Positions 1 to 15,000 of a stretch of DNA of 64,000 bases are shown piece by piece. The notes below the pieces were generated by a model. The model made no database searches, had not been told where the DNA came from, and saw nothing but the letters and a program-made list of their open reading frames with translations. The stretch comes from Owenia fusiformis (taxonomy: Eukaryota > Annelida > Polychaeta > Sabellida > Oweniidae). The translations under genes were made by a program, and so were the position numbers. Position 1 is the stretch's first letter, and each line of letters begins with the position of its first letter. The stretch is taken from positions 18,975,375-19,039,374 of the forward strand of contig CAIIXF020000005.1 in NCBI GenBank assembly GCA_903813345.2, in the 5' to 3' direction.

Positions 1-47
1 ATAATCATTAAAATCAAAGGTTGGTCATGAAATAAAATCTGAATTAA

Positions 48-689
48 CCCTAGAAGCCCTAAGGGGGGGTCAAAATGACCCCCCCTGTTAAGTTTTTTCC
101 CCATAACTTTTTATTGGCATCTGGTAGGGTCTTCAAATTTTCAGTAGCTGAAGCTACAGATATAAGACATGTTTTCTGAAAAAATCAGCAGAATTGTACA
201 TAGGGTTACTGATTTATTATGATGTAATCATCAGCTGCAATAAACAAAATCGGAAAAAGCTAGCACTATTTCTACCATACGTGTTATCTTTCGAATAAGA
301 TTACACAATCATTCATCATCATAGCTGTCAAAGTTTTTACACCAAGTTGTAGATAATTGAATGAAGTATATTTTGGTAAAAAATTGAACATCCTAGCTTT
401 ACTAATTTGTTATTTATTTATTATGATGTAATCATCAGCTCCAATAGACAAAATCAGAAAAAAGCTAGCACTAATTCTACCATACGTGTTGTCTTAAGAA
501 TAAAATTACGCAATCTCACATCATCGTAGTTGTTAAAACTTTTATACCAAGTTGTAGATAATTGAATGAAGTATATGTGGAAAAAGTTTGAACATCCTAG
601 CTCTACTAATAAAAATTTTACAAGGGGGGTGCCCTTTTGACCCCCCCTTAGGTGTTCGTGTGACTATTTTTACCTTAGGGCTTCTAGGG
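48..689. mobile_element. piggyBac-like MITE with TTAA target sites
   Basis: The ends are perfect inverted repeats of 17 bp, CCCTAGAAGCCCTAAGG at 48-64 and its complement at 673-689, each flanked by TTAA (44-47 and 690-693). TTAA duplication plus a CCCTAG-type end is the signature of piggyBac elements. Just inside both ends lie runs of G/C that also pair (GGGGGTC/GACCCCC). The interior has no long ORF and is mostly a tandem duplication of about 203 bp (about 211-375 and 415-575). It is therefore a non-autonomous copy. Superfamily assignment rests on end sequence and target site only. Confidence 0.8.
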
Positions 690-2553
690 TTAATAGACTA
701 GAAATAGGGATGATATAAAATATTGTGAGCAAAACACTGTGATAGTTTTTAAGAAAATTGTTTCAGTGTTCATATAATCATTATAATAGTTGAATCTGTG
801 CTTACCTTTTTGCTAATGCTCTTTCAGTCTCTCAAAATGTTATTGTAATACTATTGATGATTTAGTGAAATAAAATGCTTATATCTCAGAGTTATTATTT
901 TATTATTAGCATCTTCAGTGATATGGATTTTTGACATGTGTCAATCAAGCAAGTTTCTACATTCTATGGGCCATTGCATTCACATGGAAAACACATTCTT
1001 ACTGTTTTAAAAATACAACCCATAACAAATAGATAAATTTGTATCCATTTTAAAATCATTTTCCAGTTGAAATTGTAGACGTCTTTCATTAAATTTGATA
1101 ACCTTGTCACACAGATATTCATAAAAGTAACTTCAAACTAACACCAACCCAAAATCAAGAAAATGTTTTTTTTAATTTTCGACCATGACGGACTCGATCA
1201 CTCCATTCTACGACAAATCCAATGATGATGAATTGAAAAATTCGTGCTGTTAAAAATGATATGCTGAATATCAATTACGTCTAATAAATAACTTAAAAAT
1301 TGGTGCATTTACCATTGCAGATGTGAAAGAATTAATCACTGGGTTAGCGTGATCGGGTCCCAATTGGGTTACAATTAATCGCAATTTTGTTAAGTTGCGA
1401 TTAACAACGCGAATTTATTTTTATTTTATCGATGGTGCAAGGTATTCCCGTGAATACATCGTTGAAATTTAATTATTTTCTAGAAAAACCAAAATAATCA
1501 AGCGGTGAATTAAAACCTCTGAAGACTGCAATAAGACGTGCGATCAGACTTAATGTCGTATTGTCCGATGTCCGTATTTCTTATTTTATTTTTAGGATCT
1601 TCGGAGTTGTAGATTTTTGACATATCTCATTATCTGTCTCTGTTTATATCAAAGTTCCTGCCGCCAAATAGCCTTGGATGCAGAATTAAACAGTTCAATT
1701 ATCAGAAGCTTGGTAGAACAAGATGATGCGTCCCATTTAAATTGATGAAACAATCGAGCGTAAATCGTTCGTTTTATTTAATCGTTTTTACACGTTTTAT
1801 TAATAGATAACTCCCTTAAAACGTCGTTCAACATACATTAAATTAAATATCTATGTCTTCAATTACATTTAAAGCTGTTATATTTGTTTCTGTTTCGTTG
1901 CAGACGTGATAAAATTAATTATTGGGTCAAAATTAAAATTTGGTCGCGCATTTTGGTTACAATTAACCACGAGTTACAATTGACCAAGCGAATCCGATTT
2001 TGTTCAAAAAAAATATTTTAATGAAATAATATTACGAAACTGATTACATTTCCTGAATTCCCCATCCTTCCCCATCACAAAAATCTCGTCAAAACGTTTT
2101 TAAACCGAAAACTTTTCATTTAAACGAAAAATGAACAATGAATGCGATCGAACGATAGATAAATCACGACCATGATATAATCATGTCAGATCATTTTTCC
2201 GAGAGGCCCATTTTCTCTCAAAACGGGATAATTATGTACAAAGAGCGGTAAAATCGACCACTATACCAAGAAATCGCCCCCGAGGGACCTACTTATTACT
2301 TAAAATTATCGAATTTGGTGCACTTTTATGAGTCGCCATGTGGGTTACAATTAACCACATGCGCAACTTCAGTTAAGCATGACTTGACCAAAACGTCTTT
2401 ATTTTGAATGAAATTCACCGTGGCGATTGTTTAGGACAAGGATACTCTACATAAAAAACATTTTTGATTTTTAATCGATATTTTTTATTTAATGCACACT
2501 TTTACCATTTTTGGTCGCAGGGGTGCAATTAGCAATGTCATTAGTCTCGCGTG

Positions 2554-2974
2554 AGGGGTCAGGAAAACAGAAACTTTCGCTAATTTTTAGATCTTTCTGA
2601 AGTATAGCTTTATTATACTCAAATGAAAGGCAATTAAGAGTACATTGCAAATATTGTATCTTTTTTCTGATTCAAGCCTCGTAAAATTCAAAATGGCCGT
2701 CTTATGTACGATTTCGCAATAATTTTTTGATCCCTTCAAAGTATGGCTATATTATACTCAAATTGAAGGAATTTTGGAGTAGATCACAATTATGGTATTA
2801 TTTTTCAGATTTGTTCCTCAGAAAATTCAAAATGGCTACTTTGCAGGAATTCGTAATTCTAAAATCTAAATTTTTCAATTTTAACCAAAGTAATGAGTAT
2901 AATTGATTGGAATTCGGTAATTGATATTTTGTTCATTGGGATTTGCTACTCCGTGGAGTTGCCATTATCTAGTT
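2554..2974 (+). mobile_element. 5'-truncated Helentron-like element (ATCCCAWCGAAC family)
   Basis: This stretch is closely similar to 13981-14388 and shares its 3' end: a GTTCATTGGGAT arm, then a short palindrome ACTCCGTGGAGT, then a terminus reading CTAGTT. The 5' hairpin and (TCCG)n tract present in the full copy at 13639 are missing here, so only the 3' half remains. No coding capacity is visible. Confidence 0.65.
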
Positions 2975-3078
2975 TCAGGTCGGATGCGACTTCGAGTTGG
3001 TGTGGCCCCTCTAGTAACCACTCTTAGTGATGCTTTGGAGGTCACTTGATTCAAATATTATGTTGTTGTGTTATTTAG

Positions 3079-6000
3079 AGAAAGATGCAAGAGAAAGAGA
3101 ACTTCAACAAGCACAAGATGAATGGGATGCTGTAGAGACAATAGTACCAGGTATACATGTTTGACATTTTTTATTTATTTATTACTCAAGTTAACAATCT
3201 ATCAGTAGTATTTATATACTACAGGTATATTATTAATTGACCATACTGTTTAGAGGGATAAAAACATGGGCTTTGAACGTTGAAAGCCCATGATAAAAAT
3301 GACGGACCTGTACATCTGTTATGTTTTAACATTTCTTTTTACTGTTTAAGTTCATCCAACTCATGGGTTAAAGCCTTTGACAATCCTTTTGAATGTGAAA
3401 ATGTTTAATTTTTATAATATTGAATTTTATTTAAAAAGTGGTGGACTTGTATGGATTCCAATGTACATTTGTAGTTTGGATGTTGATGTTTACCCTCCAA
3501 TAGCGATAGTCTCTGCCAATAATTTGATGTAGTTAGAAAAAACATAATCTAATTAGTGTGTTACAATGTTTATTTATTTGTAATAGATTGAATTTTAAAA
3601 TTGTTTGTTTTTGTGTTTTTAACAGCTGGTTGTACTGAAGGTAACAAGAAAAACATTTGCCATTAGTGAATCTTGTACAATGTACATATGTAGTTATTTG
3701 TAGTAACACTGTCAGTTTCCCCTTCTTCGTAGTCATGTGTCAAGTCTCTGGTCCCCTCATCCTCCTATGCAGGTGTCCAGAATCCGTACTTCCGTTTCCC
3801 CCTGCTTTAACCAATTTGGAAGCACCTGATTAAACTGAATCACGTGATCTTATTATGCGCAATGACTTATACATGATTTCTGTCGCAGTGTTGCGACAGC
3901 CAATCAGATTGCGAGTTCTTAATCGGGGAAATGCTAACTGCTTATCGTAGGGGGTAAAAAGAAAGAATATAGTCTGGATTTTGAAGCCCTGTGATCAGAG
4001 GTTGTGGTCCCCTCCACCTTTTATGTCTTATATTTAGGAGGGGAATACAGTTGATTTGTACAACTTAAATAAACCTATGCTATGTTTTAATAAATTATAG
4101 ACGTGTTTTATCCTTGTGTGATACATGAGTTTTTGTAGGCAAAATATGAGTTAAATCCATCATTAACTCAAGTTCAATGCCCATTCAATCGAAAAGTTAC
4201 ACTCGGTGGAAGATTTGTTTAAGCCCAACTTTCTCCTAGTTCAATTTTCAACTCTTGGATGCCCTGAAACCTCCTTTTATTACTACATGTATTGTAAATG
4301 TTACATTTCTTGATTGAATGAATGCCTTTTTATGTCACCACCAAAAAGTTGTGACATATTGTTATGGTCTCCGTTTTTTGTGACGGTGGTTGGTGGTTGG
4401 CGATCGGCGGCTGTCCATCGGCGGTTGGCTTCTGTAACAAATTCTAACTTCCAATAACTTAACAAATACTGTTTAGACTGACTTCAGTTTTTTTCAAAAT
4501 CATCTACCTCATCAAAAAGGCCTTTTTTCAACTTTTTCAAAATTCAGCAACTAGGTGGTGACATTTTGTCATGTTAATGCCTTTCTCTATTCTTGTTTTA
4601 GCTTGTGTATAATTTAAAAGATGTCACTAAAATCAGTTCTTTAACTTACACCTAATGTTCATCACCAATGATTGTCATAGGCAGAGAAATCCTTTGACAA
4701 TGTTAAGAATTAATGAATTATAAAATACAAATGTACCATATAATGTGATCGTGTCTAACCCTTTCCACACTAACCTTTTGATTTGCAGTTTTTGCAGTCA
4801 TTGATAATGATTAATGCTCCAACTTTCTAGGTATTAAATAATATTATCATGATTTGAAAATATATTGTTCTTTTTTTCAACTTGATTTTCATCTAAAAGA
4901 TAACGGAAACATGGGTATGAACCAAACCTGAACATACTGTGAGCATTTTAGAATCCGTTGAGTTAAACATACCACCGGGTCCTTAATACATACTTAAAGC
5001 CCCATGCCTTAGCCATGATACACTTACCAAGCTCACAGAATCACAAGGTCTGGTTAGAACCTGTGTGGAAGGAATACATCTTTAAATCAACAAAATGTTC
5101 AAATGACACTTCATATTCAGTAATGGTTCATTTATATTGTGTGCAGGAATTAAGCAACTGTTTTGTTAGGGAGCATCTCAAAAGTTCAATGTAGGATTAC
5201 CTACTGTATTTGAACAGTTAATCTATGACCCCCACACTCCCTCTCCTCTCATAACTGATGTCAGACATCGATCTTATGAAATGCTCCCTTAAACTCATTG
5301 TTGTTTGTGTTATACTTATTTTTATTTCTATGTTCTAGGAACTGGGGGTAATGGAGGAACTGTACCTCATTCACAGCCATTGATTCTCTATAACGAAGCA
5401 CTGCAATTCTTTCAAACAGCAGATCTTTCAAAGTATAAGGTATGTCTATCAGTAATAGTTTAATTGATTATATGAAAGTTGTAATCAATTTTGTGTATTT
5501 CCCCTTTACTGGCAATGTCGTATATAAGTGGCCCTTTTGGAATCTAACATTGTATTAGTACATTAAAAATTGCAGGCCTCGGCATGTTTCTTTTCTCATT
5601 TTAAAAAACTGAAAATATAAGTGAAGTCAGTATTCTCTACCAAGAGCGAAAATATTTGGATAAGATACTCTTAAAGCATTGCTTGTATGAATTTCCCTTG
5701 ACCACTAATAAAATTGTCACATGCTATCATAAAATGTTCACGCACATCACCCATTAGATGGTTAACAAGATGGTACAAAAGACAATTTAATCTTATTTAT
5801 TCTCATATTTACTCCAGAAGGGGATCAGAACAGAGATTGAAAGGTCAGGGCTGGCCAAGATCAAGTTCATGCTGTTTGGGCCCCCTAAACTGAACAAAGC
5901 CCTCAATAATGAGAGAGACTTGGTGTTTGCCATGGCTGCATGTAAGAGTGCTTACTTTAAATACCCCCAATAACTAAAATGGAACGAGGGGTACAGCTTC

Positions 6001-9000
6001 ATTTTGAGATACAAAACCATGTGAATTGAATTAAAGTTCATCTACCATATTCTCTGTAATGAAAACACACTGCAGATTCCAAATTGAAAAGGGATTCCAA
6101 TAAGTGCACATACCAAAAAATTAGAAAAAAATATTGTGGATAAGTTTTAAAGTTGTTATCACTAAGGTTTACATACTTCACAGCTCCTGTATTTCTTTTC
6201 TGCATTACATACATGTACGATAATATAATAATATAATATAATTTGTATAATCATCAATCGATATCTTCTTGTGTAAATAATCAAACTAATGCATTAAACT
6301 TTGTGTTTTCTTACACCATATTCAACATAAAAGTTGCATGTGCGCTCATTGAAACTGTGTGCTCATCAGAGAGAATATGGTATGTGAGGAATCATTTAAG
6401 TCTCACTAACTCAATACATTCTTGTTTTAGATTAATCTATCTACAAATAAGAAATAACACCTTTGATTTCATTTTCATGTTTTAGTATATTCAATAGATT
6501 TGGTTTGATCACATATTGTTAATGTTGATATGTACTGTACTTTACGTGTAGGTGCCTTGGATAACAATGAAGCAACTCACCTCAGAATTCTACAGACGAT
6601 GTACAGGAAACTAACTGGGTCTAAATTTGATTGTGCCAGGTTTGGAGATCATTGGGAAACTATAGGATTTCAAGGTAATTAAAGGTGTAGTCACACTTAT
6701 TTTATTTACAGGGTGGTCCAAAAAAGTGAATCCCTGCAACAGGCTATATTTTCCTTAATACTTGCATGAAGAGGCTCATATTATCACATGTTGTAGAGAC
6801 CGGTCTAAAATTTTGGTTGATGCCATAATTTATTCTCAGTCTTAAATTTTGAAGAAATTAAGATATTGTGCAAAATTTTACCAAGGTGATTCACAGAAAT
6901 TGTTGAAACACATTGGATGATCTTAAAACAGCTTTCAGTTAGAGATACAAGTTTAAAACCCTACCATATGGCAAAAGGGACACTATTTAAGCAGAAAACA
7001 CATTTCACACTTTCATTGATCATTTTGAAGCAGTTTTAACCATTCAACAGTTCAGGGGTACGTTACCTACACGAACAGTTAGAGGGGGGCCTCTTGTGGA
7101 AGGAAGTTGCCCCCTGTGACCAGGAATCTGAGAAACCCTTCATCCAATATACCGTATTCTCTGTAATTAGCGCCCAGGGCGTTTAGAAAATTGAAAATAC
7201 ATTATTTAGACCATTCTAATAAGCGCCCATGTATGAAAGAAATCAGAAATCCCGAGGAATTTCATGTAGGCAATTTTTCTTGACAAGAATGCATTTTCTT
7301 CAACATATTTTTATAATAATATGACAAGTGCTGTTATTGGAGAGAATACGGTAAAGATCGCTTAGACAATATTGACAGTGGTTGAAGACCCGTCTATGTC
7401 TAATTTATTTCCGGCACGCCCACTTTGTCATTATCGCCGATTACCTTCAATATTTCCACTAGAGACTGCTGGATATCGATCTTAAGTTATACATTATTTC
7501 TAATTTGATGAGAGATCATCATTATTCGTGCAAAAGTCGTGTAAAAGTCGAGAAACATTAAAAAGAAACCAGAAAGTTCACGACCTTGACATGCGCAGAA
7601 CATCTGCGCAGTAGCTTTTGAAATTTCTGAATGCCGATAAAGAACAATTCCTTCATTCATTATGGACTATTTGGAGACAATATTAGCATGGTATGGTGTG
7701 GGAAGCACCCATCGATAGATATGTATCGAGAGGATGCATAGAATTACAAAACGGGTCGTGTTTACAGCAGTTTTAGGGTAAGTACTCTATTATCGCCCGC
7801 TCCTGGATTTTGAGAAATATTTTTTTCCTGATATATTCTTCAATTCTTGTTGATTCCTCGATGTTTCTTGAACTTTGTGAAGCGGGGTGGGCGCTTATTA
7901 GAGAGTGGGCGGTAATTACAGAGAATACGGTATTTAAAAAATCAAAAGAAAATCCAATATTCAATGTTTTGAGCCATATTTCATTAGAATTGGTCCATGA
8001 TTCATCAAGATATTAACATTTCAAGATCATATAGGGGTATGTTTACGATTTCACTGGAAAATGTTTTAGTCTATGGAAGCATAGAACATTTCTTTGGATC
8101 ATAATAACTTTGCAACTAACAAAGGTAGGATGCTAGTTTTAAGCCATAATGTACGGGATTCAAAATTGAACAAAGTCAGAAAATATTAGTTCTTTAAGAC
8201 TGCAGGTTAAAACAATCTGAGGGGAAGGGTGTTGAAGGGTTGAAGAATCGCGGATATTGAAAATCACATTTTATCCATTTTCAGTAATATTTGATTAGGG
8301 CTTATAATTTCTGCAAATTTCAAGACTTAGAAAAATGTATGGTACCAACATAAATTTTAGACCTTCCTCTACAACATGTGAACATATGAAAGAGTTCCTG
8401 CAAGTAATAAGGGAAATATGGCCAGTGGCAAGGGTTCACTTTTTTTGGACCACCCTGTACTTTGTTGATACTTAACGTCCTAGGATGTGTTTGAACATTT
8501 TATCGGTCTTTCAATCTCTCTACATTCAAGGTATATCAATTTCTATTCTATAATGCTTGAACAAGCCTGGTGGTGCTCTGTGTTCAATCTTTTGTTTTGT
8601 GCATTTCTGGTTTATCTTTCTTGATCAAGGTTTCGTAGAACCTGTATTAGGCTTGCATCAAGCTTTTTGCCCTCTCTCAGTTTCCCATTTATGTGCAGAA
8701 TTTTATTTAGTGAGAGGGAACATAATGGCTTGGCACAAGACTATACCTGTATATTATATGTACAGTTTTCATTAAATGATACTAGGCCAGAGGTCTTTGG
8801 GGTCCCTGCATTTTTTTTTTCAATTTATTTCAATTTCCTTGATATTGATATAAATACAAAAGTATGCCTTTGTTAACTTAATAACATTATCGGCATAGTA
8901 CATTTTAAAAATATAACACAGGAATTTACACAATACAAAAACCACGTAGTATGTTCAGTCTGTATGTATGCTTGCTCCCCATCCCACCCATAAGGTTCCC

Positions 9001-12000
9001 AAAGAATTTTAGAATGTTTCACTGGTTGTTTAAAACTGTGATTGCTGTTGAGACATAGTGAGCCACGATTTCACTAATTTTGCTATTCATCACAACACTA
9101 AGGTTGGTATCCCCATACAAAAGTGTATCTGATTTCTTAGAGGTTGTTAAATTTCTGAAATCGGGCAGACATGCCAGTTCGTCGAGTCCTGCAAGAAGCA
9201 ATTCCCTTTCATTTATGAGCAGTGGACATTTAATTAGAAAATGAGAAGTGGTTTGATGAGCTGCACCACATGGACATTTGGGATCATTAACTGTGGTAAA
9301 ATTGTGGGCATGTAAATGGCTATTAAGCAAGAGTCCAGCTCTAAGTCTGTTGAAAGTAATTTCTGTTTGTCTTGGCATGGTGTACTCCATTTTGGATGTG
9401 GGTAAGGATGCATGGCTCCTTTGCTTCCTGACTGATCTTTTGAATCTTGAGATTGGCTGCCCAACTCGGATAATTGGGTCCCTGCATTTCTTACCAATTA
9501 TAATTCAAGATTCTTAAATCTCATGTTTTGTCAGACCTTGTATGTCTTAACTGTCTAGAATCTTTATTTAGTAGGAAATTATTAATTTTATACCATTATA
9601 AAAAGATAATGTGTTATGAACAATATATACATACCTCATATTTTGAACCTTCTATGCTTTGCCTTGTAGGTCCATGAACTTTTTAACTTATGTTTACAAA
9701 TAACCATATTTTTGTTTCTGCAACTATTTCTAGGTACTGACCCATCGACTGATCTGCGAGGAACAGGACTTCTAGGCTTAATGACAATATTGTACTGCCT
9801 GTCTGACTCTAAGATGCAGCCTATTATGAAAGATATTTACAAACTCTCTCTGCATGAAACTCAGGTATGTGTAATAGTTTGTAGCTTTGTTTTTATTTCA
9901 CCACCAAAAAGTGGTGACATATTGCTATGGTCTCGTTTTTTTTTTGGCAGCGGTTGTTGTTTGGTGATTAGTGGTTGGTGGTTGGCGATTGGTGGGTGGC
10001 TGTTGGCATCTGCACTGTTTAGACTGATGTGTAATAGTTTATAGCTTTGTTTTTATGTCACCACCAAAAAGTGGAGTGGATTGGTTGGTGATTGGTGATT
10101 GGCGATTGGCGGTTGGTGTGTAGACTGACTTCAATTTTTTTCAAAATCATCTACAAGTTATCAGAAGTTCAAATCTGACTATATATTTAAGATTTCACCT
10201 TCAATGACCTTTTCAAGGTCAAAAAGGTCTTTTTTCAACTTGCTTCAAATATTGATCAATTTTATTTCAAAATCATCTACAAGTTCTCAAAAGTTCAAAT
10301 CTGACTATAGATTTGACCTTCAATGACATTCTCAAAGTCAAAAAAGATTTGACCTTCAATGACCTTCTCAATCATTTCTTCTTAATCATTTAGAGTGAAC
10401 CTTCCAGGACTTAAAAGGGCTCAGAACTTAAATCTCATCTTAAAATTCCCCAGAATTAAAATATTTTAAGATGATAACTTAAATCCATCAGTTTTGATGG
10501 TTATAAAGTGTATGTAAAAGTCATTTTTTCTTTCTTGCTTTGAAAAATGTTTTTATGAATTAGTAATTTTTTATTATTGTATAACTGTGCTAAAATATAC
10601 ATGTAATTTCATATAACATATCAATCTTTTGAATTGATATCCAAACTTTTATCACATGAAACATTGAGTGCACAATAAGTAATTTTACTAATCTGTATTT
10701 AATGTTGTAATGTTAATAACTATATTTCAAGAGGGGGAATATCCCAGAATTCATAGAAGAACCTATCGCCATATAAAGATGAACCTCTAGAGGTTCAATT
10801 TTACCCAATCAGCAGTTTCAATTTTGAGTGACAGTGAGAGATTCATCCATATGACATCTGGGGTATTCCCTCCTCTTCTCTAATCCTAATATAATTCTAT
10901 TCTATCCATAGCCAAATGTTTGTGACAAAAACACATCCAAATAATACATGTACTTACCAGTTTCATAATTTTATAGCCATACTTAATCCAGGCTTAAAAA
11001 TGTACCTGATTCCCTATCAAATTGAAATCGAAAAGGCGAGTGATCTATTTATTCATTTCTGATGCCAAAAATATTTGTTTCCTTCTATACTACACCCCCA
11101 AAATGCAATCTGATTTTCGACGCTGTTCCGGTGCCAAATTTCGGTGCCGTTTCGGCACCAAATGGACTGACTAGTCTGGTAGCAAATTTTGGTGTCCAAA
11201 GGTTTCGGTGTCGGAACGGTGTCGAAACGGCGCAGGAACAGTGCCGAATTATTTCGATGCCGAAACGGCGTCGAATTATATTGGCTGTGTAATACAACCA
11301 TTTTATGAAAGGTACCTTCCCCTTCCCGGCCTAATATAAGTTAATGGTCACCCCTTAAATCCTTATGTCATACAGATTGTTAATCAGTGTGTATAATGTT
11401 GAACATATTTAAGATAAAAGATGTGAAGTATTGTAGGAAGTTAAAGTATGGCTTATATGTTACACCCTTTGCATCATGAAGTACTTTTTTCTCAATTTTA
11501 ATTTTCATGAGGTTAAAGATTATGAACATTGGAATTTCACTGGTCAAGCTAACTAAGATGGCTTCTTATAGCCCACCTAACCATGGACTTTCAATAGGAT
11601 TTCTATGGAATGCCCATGACCTAACCAACAGAGTTACTTTCAGGAAAAGGTGACACATTTTCATTTACTTGTCCCCTAAGTACTTGTACATGTACAGTAT
11701 ATGTTGGCTCAACCACCCATGTTTTGCCTCTTAGTCTCTCCCTCCTCTTCCACCTGCTCCTCCATCTTCAGGTTGTGTGGGTATTCCAACGCCTTCTTCT
11801 TCTTCGCTCTGGGTTTCTCCAGGGACCATAAGGTTAGCAACTGTGGTTTCAATCATGGTTGTATAAGCTGTTGAGAAATCCTGGATCCACATTTCATTGT
11901 TGTTGGCATACTGTCTTACAAGGTCAATGGTAAAGGAATCCGCGCATGAGAAATAGTTGCACTCTGATTGGCCAGTTGGTGTGACAATGATGTGTTTGAC

Positions 12001-15000
12001 GAGGCACATATCTGAGTTGAGCATCATTGGACCATTGCCTGCAGCTTGACGTCGCCGACGACCCTGGGGAGGTGGACGAGGATTTCCTGGAATCCATTGC
12101 CACCTAGCTTCCTCATTGGCTGGTGCAATGTTGATCTGGATCCAGTTCCGGTTCAACAGATCACGGAAGTAGGCATTATCGAGAAGATCAGCATTTCCTA
12201 CCCATGGGCCATTAAACCCAGAGTCCCCTGATCGAGCCCTGCCCAGAGTATGTGCACCTAGTAATGCAACCGATCCAGTCTCATCTAAACCAAATGCATC
12301 ATCAAAAAAGTCCAGTACGTCATTGAGTGTACCATGACCACCATTGTTAGGGAACATTCTTATTTCAGCAGTATTTGGTGATGTTTCACAATCTTGACGG
12401 CCAATGCGAAATTGTATGTCAGGGTACACTGGGTTACACCCCTGTGGGACACATGCTTCTGCTGCACGTCTTAATGCTTCTAAACCAGCAAGCTGCCAGA
12501 AATCTGCCCTGGATATGAGGTTTGCATAGGGTGCATAGACAGGCTCAAGGTCATTGATGTAGATTTGCAGGCCTGCATTATCGGAGTTCGCAAGATTGAC
12601 ACATCTGAAATAACACAATTTTGAAATATTATTGGACTTAATTTAGCAATGCAATATTTGTTTCTGTATCTTGAGCAATTGAAACTTCTTTTCTATAAGT
12701 AGATCACAATATAATATTATTAATAATCAAGTTAAATGATGATAGAAGAACAGTACTGTGTGACATTTTGTCATATTAATGAAGTATTATATTCATACTA
12801 TCACTCCAAACAGACTCAATACGAGGTCTTGTTTATTTAAAATAAAATATCTCCTTACCCATCACAACCTCCTACACAGTCGTGAAATGCTAATCTGACT
12901 AGTCCACCAATGCGTGGGTGATCATTGTTCACCACTTTGGCTTCAATGTGCTCTTCAAGGGCACTTCGCATCTGTAAAATCTCATCAATGGTGAGATTTG
13001 GTTGTTCGTCATTAACTTGAGGTTGAGCGCTATCAGATTCACTTGGGCCACTGGCCTGGTTACCATTTGGAGGTTGTTGGTTACCATTTGAAGCTGGTTG
13101 GTTACCATTTGAAGCTTGTTGATTACCATTTGAAGCTTGTTGATTACCCATTGAAGCTGGTTGGTTACCATTTGAAGGTCGTGGACCACTAGGGCCACGA
13201 GATTGCTTAGCTTGTCCTGCTCCTAATGCCATCAACAAGCAAGCCAAATGTAAGACTCTCATGTTGGTTTATGGTAGCGCAATTCTGGAATAAAATATTT
13301 CAAGATTTTGAAAGTAGTTTGTACTTATACAATGCATAATATCACAAATGGGTACATTAACTACCATGTACATGTACACTGTATCTGCTACCTTGGTAAG
13401 ACACAAGAGTCAGATTCTGAACTTTTCCGTAAATTTCTGTCATAAATAATTTACGATAGGACAACTATACGGAAAATGTTTAAAACCAATTCTGAATTAT
13501 TCCTTAAACTTGTCCCCATCTTCTGTGTTTATGTCGCAAACTAGAGCGATTTGGACAATGATCTTTAAAACACCTGTGTGCGCGTATCGAGATTGCTCCA
13601 TTGAACTCGTCCAGTGTATTTAATGAGGGGCCCACCTTAATTATCCCAACGAACGAAGTTCGGTAGGGATATAGTGAAGCCCTCCGTCCGTCAGTCCGTC
13701 AGTCAGTCCGTCCGTCCGTCCGTCCGTCCGTAAGATAACTCAAATACGAGTTGACGGATTTTCTTCATATTTAGTGGAAAGATGTATATTGGTGAATAGT
13801 TGTACGCAAGATGGCCGCCGCTTTAAAAATGACGGGACTTTTTCGCAAAAACCATAAATTTTTCATTCTAAACCAAAGTAATTCATATTATTGTTTGAAA
13901 TTTTGGTAGTATATTCGCAACATCTATCTATTTCACATATATTCCGTGTTTTTCATCCTGACCCCCAGGGGCCGTGTATGGGGGGTCAGGAAAAAAGTAA
14001 TTTTCGCTAATTTTTAGATCTTTCTGAAGTATGGCTTTATTATACTCAAATGAAAGGCAATTAAGAGTAGATTGCAAATATTGTATCTTTTTTCTGATTC
14101 GAGCCTCGTAAAATTCAAAATGGCCGTCTAATGTACAATTTCGCAATAATTTTTCGATCCCTTCAAAGTATGGCTATATTATACTCAGTGGAGTGGATCA
14201 CAATTATGGTATTATTCTTCAGATTTGTACCTCAGAAAATTCAAAATGGCTGCTTTGCAGGAATTCGCAATTCTAAAATCTAAATTCTTCAATTTTAACC
14301 AAAGAAATGAGTATAATTGATTGGAATTCGGTAATTGATATTTTGTTCGTTGGGATTTGCTACTCCGCGGAGTTGCCATTGTCTAGTTCAATTACAATTA
14401 AATTCCTGTTTTTGGGCTTATTATTATCATAAATATATGTATAGGCTATTTGTATAAATACTGCAAATCGATTGCAATATGATAGAATGCTTATTTTACC
14501 CAAGTTAGAGTTAATTTTGTATATAAATGTGAAATAATTTGGGGAATCTACTAACAGTTTGGGGGTTTCTCCAAATTTATCGTCGTTAGGGAAATGATGT
14601 CACATTACACAAGAGCGAGCTACGAGTATTACGTCATCAATATGCGCTGGATGATATGGAGACATTCATTGTGACATTTGTTTTGGGGAATTCCTAACAA
14701 TGGCCAAATACTTTCACTTTCTTTATTAGAGCAGTTTCACATTTGATTAGATAGCGAAAGCATATTTATTGCATTTAATTGATGAAAATAAATCTAATTG
14801 ATGATATTCTTAAAAAACTCATTTTTATTAAGCCCTTGATAGTTATATGCATCCTTTAACAATTGAATTTACGATACACAAAAGTTCAGAATCAGACTCC
14901 AGTATGGTCAATTAAGTATTATGTGGGGAAGGTATATAGTAATCACGACTTGTATATAGCAATGTGCCAAAACATAAAATCATGCTATTCTTCATAGGGA

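Larger units (their letters stand above)
1..3078. other. AT-rich flank or upstream intron of ELMOD3
   Basis: No coding exon could be recognised here. ELMOD3 is already open at its first visible exon (3079), so this is either intron or the 5' region of that gene; its start codon is not seen. The stretch contains a piggyBac-like MITE (48-689), a truncated Helentron-like element (2554-2974) and a degenerate direct repeat. In that repeat, motifs around 893-960, 1320-1400, 1575-1640, 1902-1985 and 2333-2390 recur with the same flavour (GGTTACAATTAA, TTTTTGACAT), suggesting two or three decayed copies of one roughly 600-bp unit. Confidence 0.6.

Noticed and set aside
11062-11301. Overlapping open frames on both strands
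   Set aside because: Caused by a GC-rich inverted repeat; composition is symmetrical between strands and no family is recognised.
12929-13198. 89-residue minus-strand frame
   Set aside because: Frame-shifted shadow of the repeated NGNQ linker in the peroxidase first exon.
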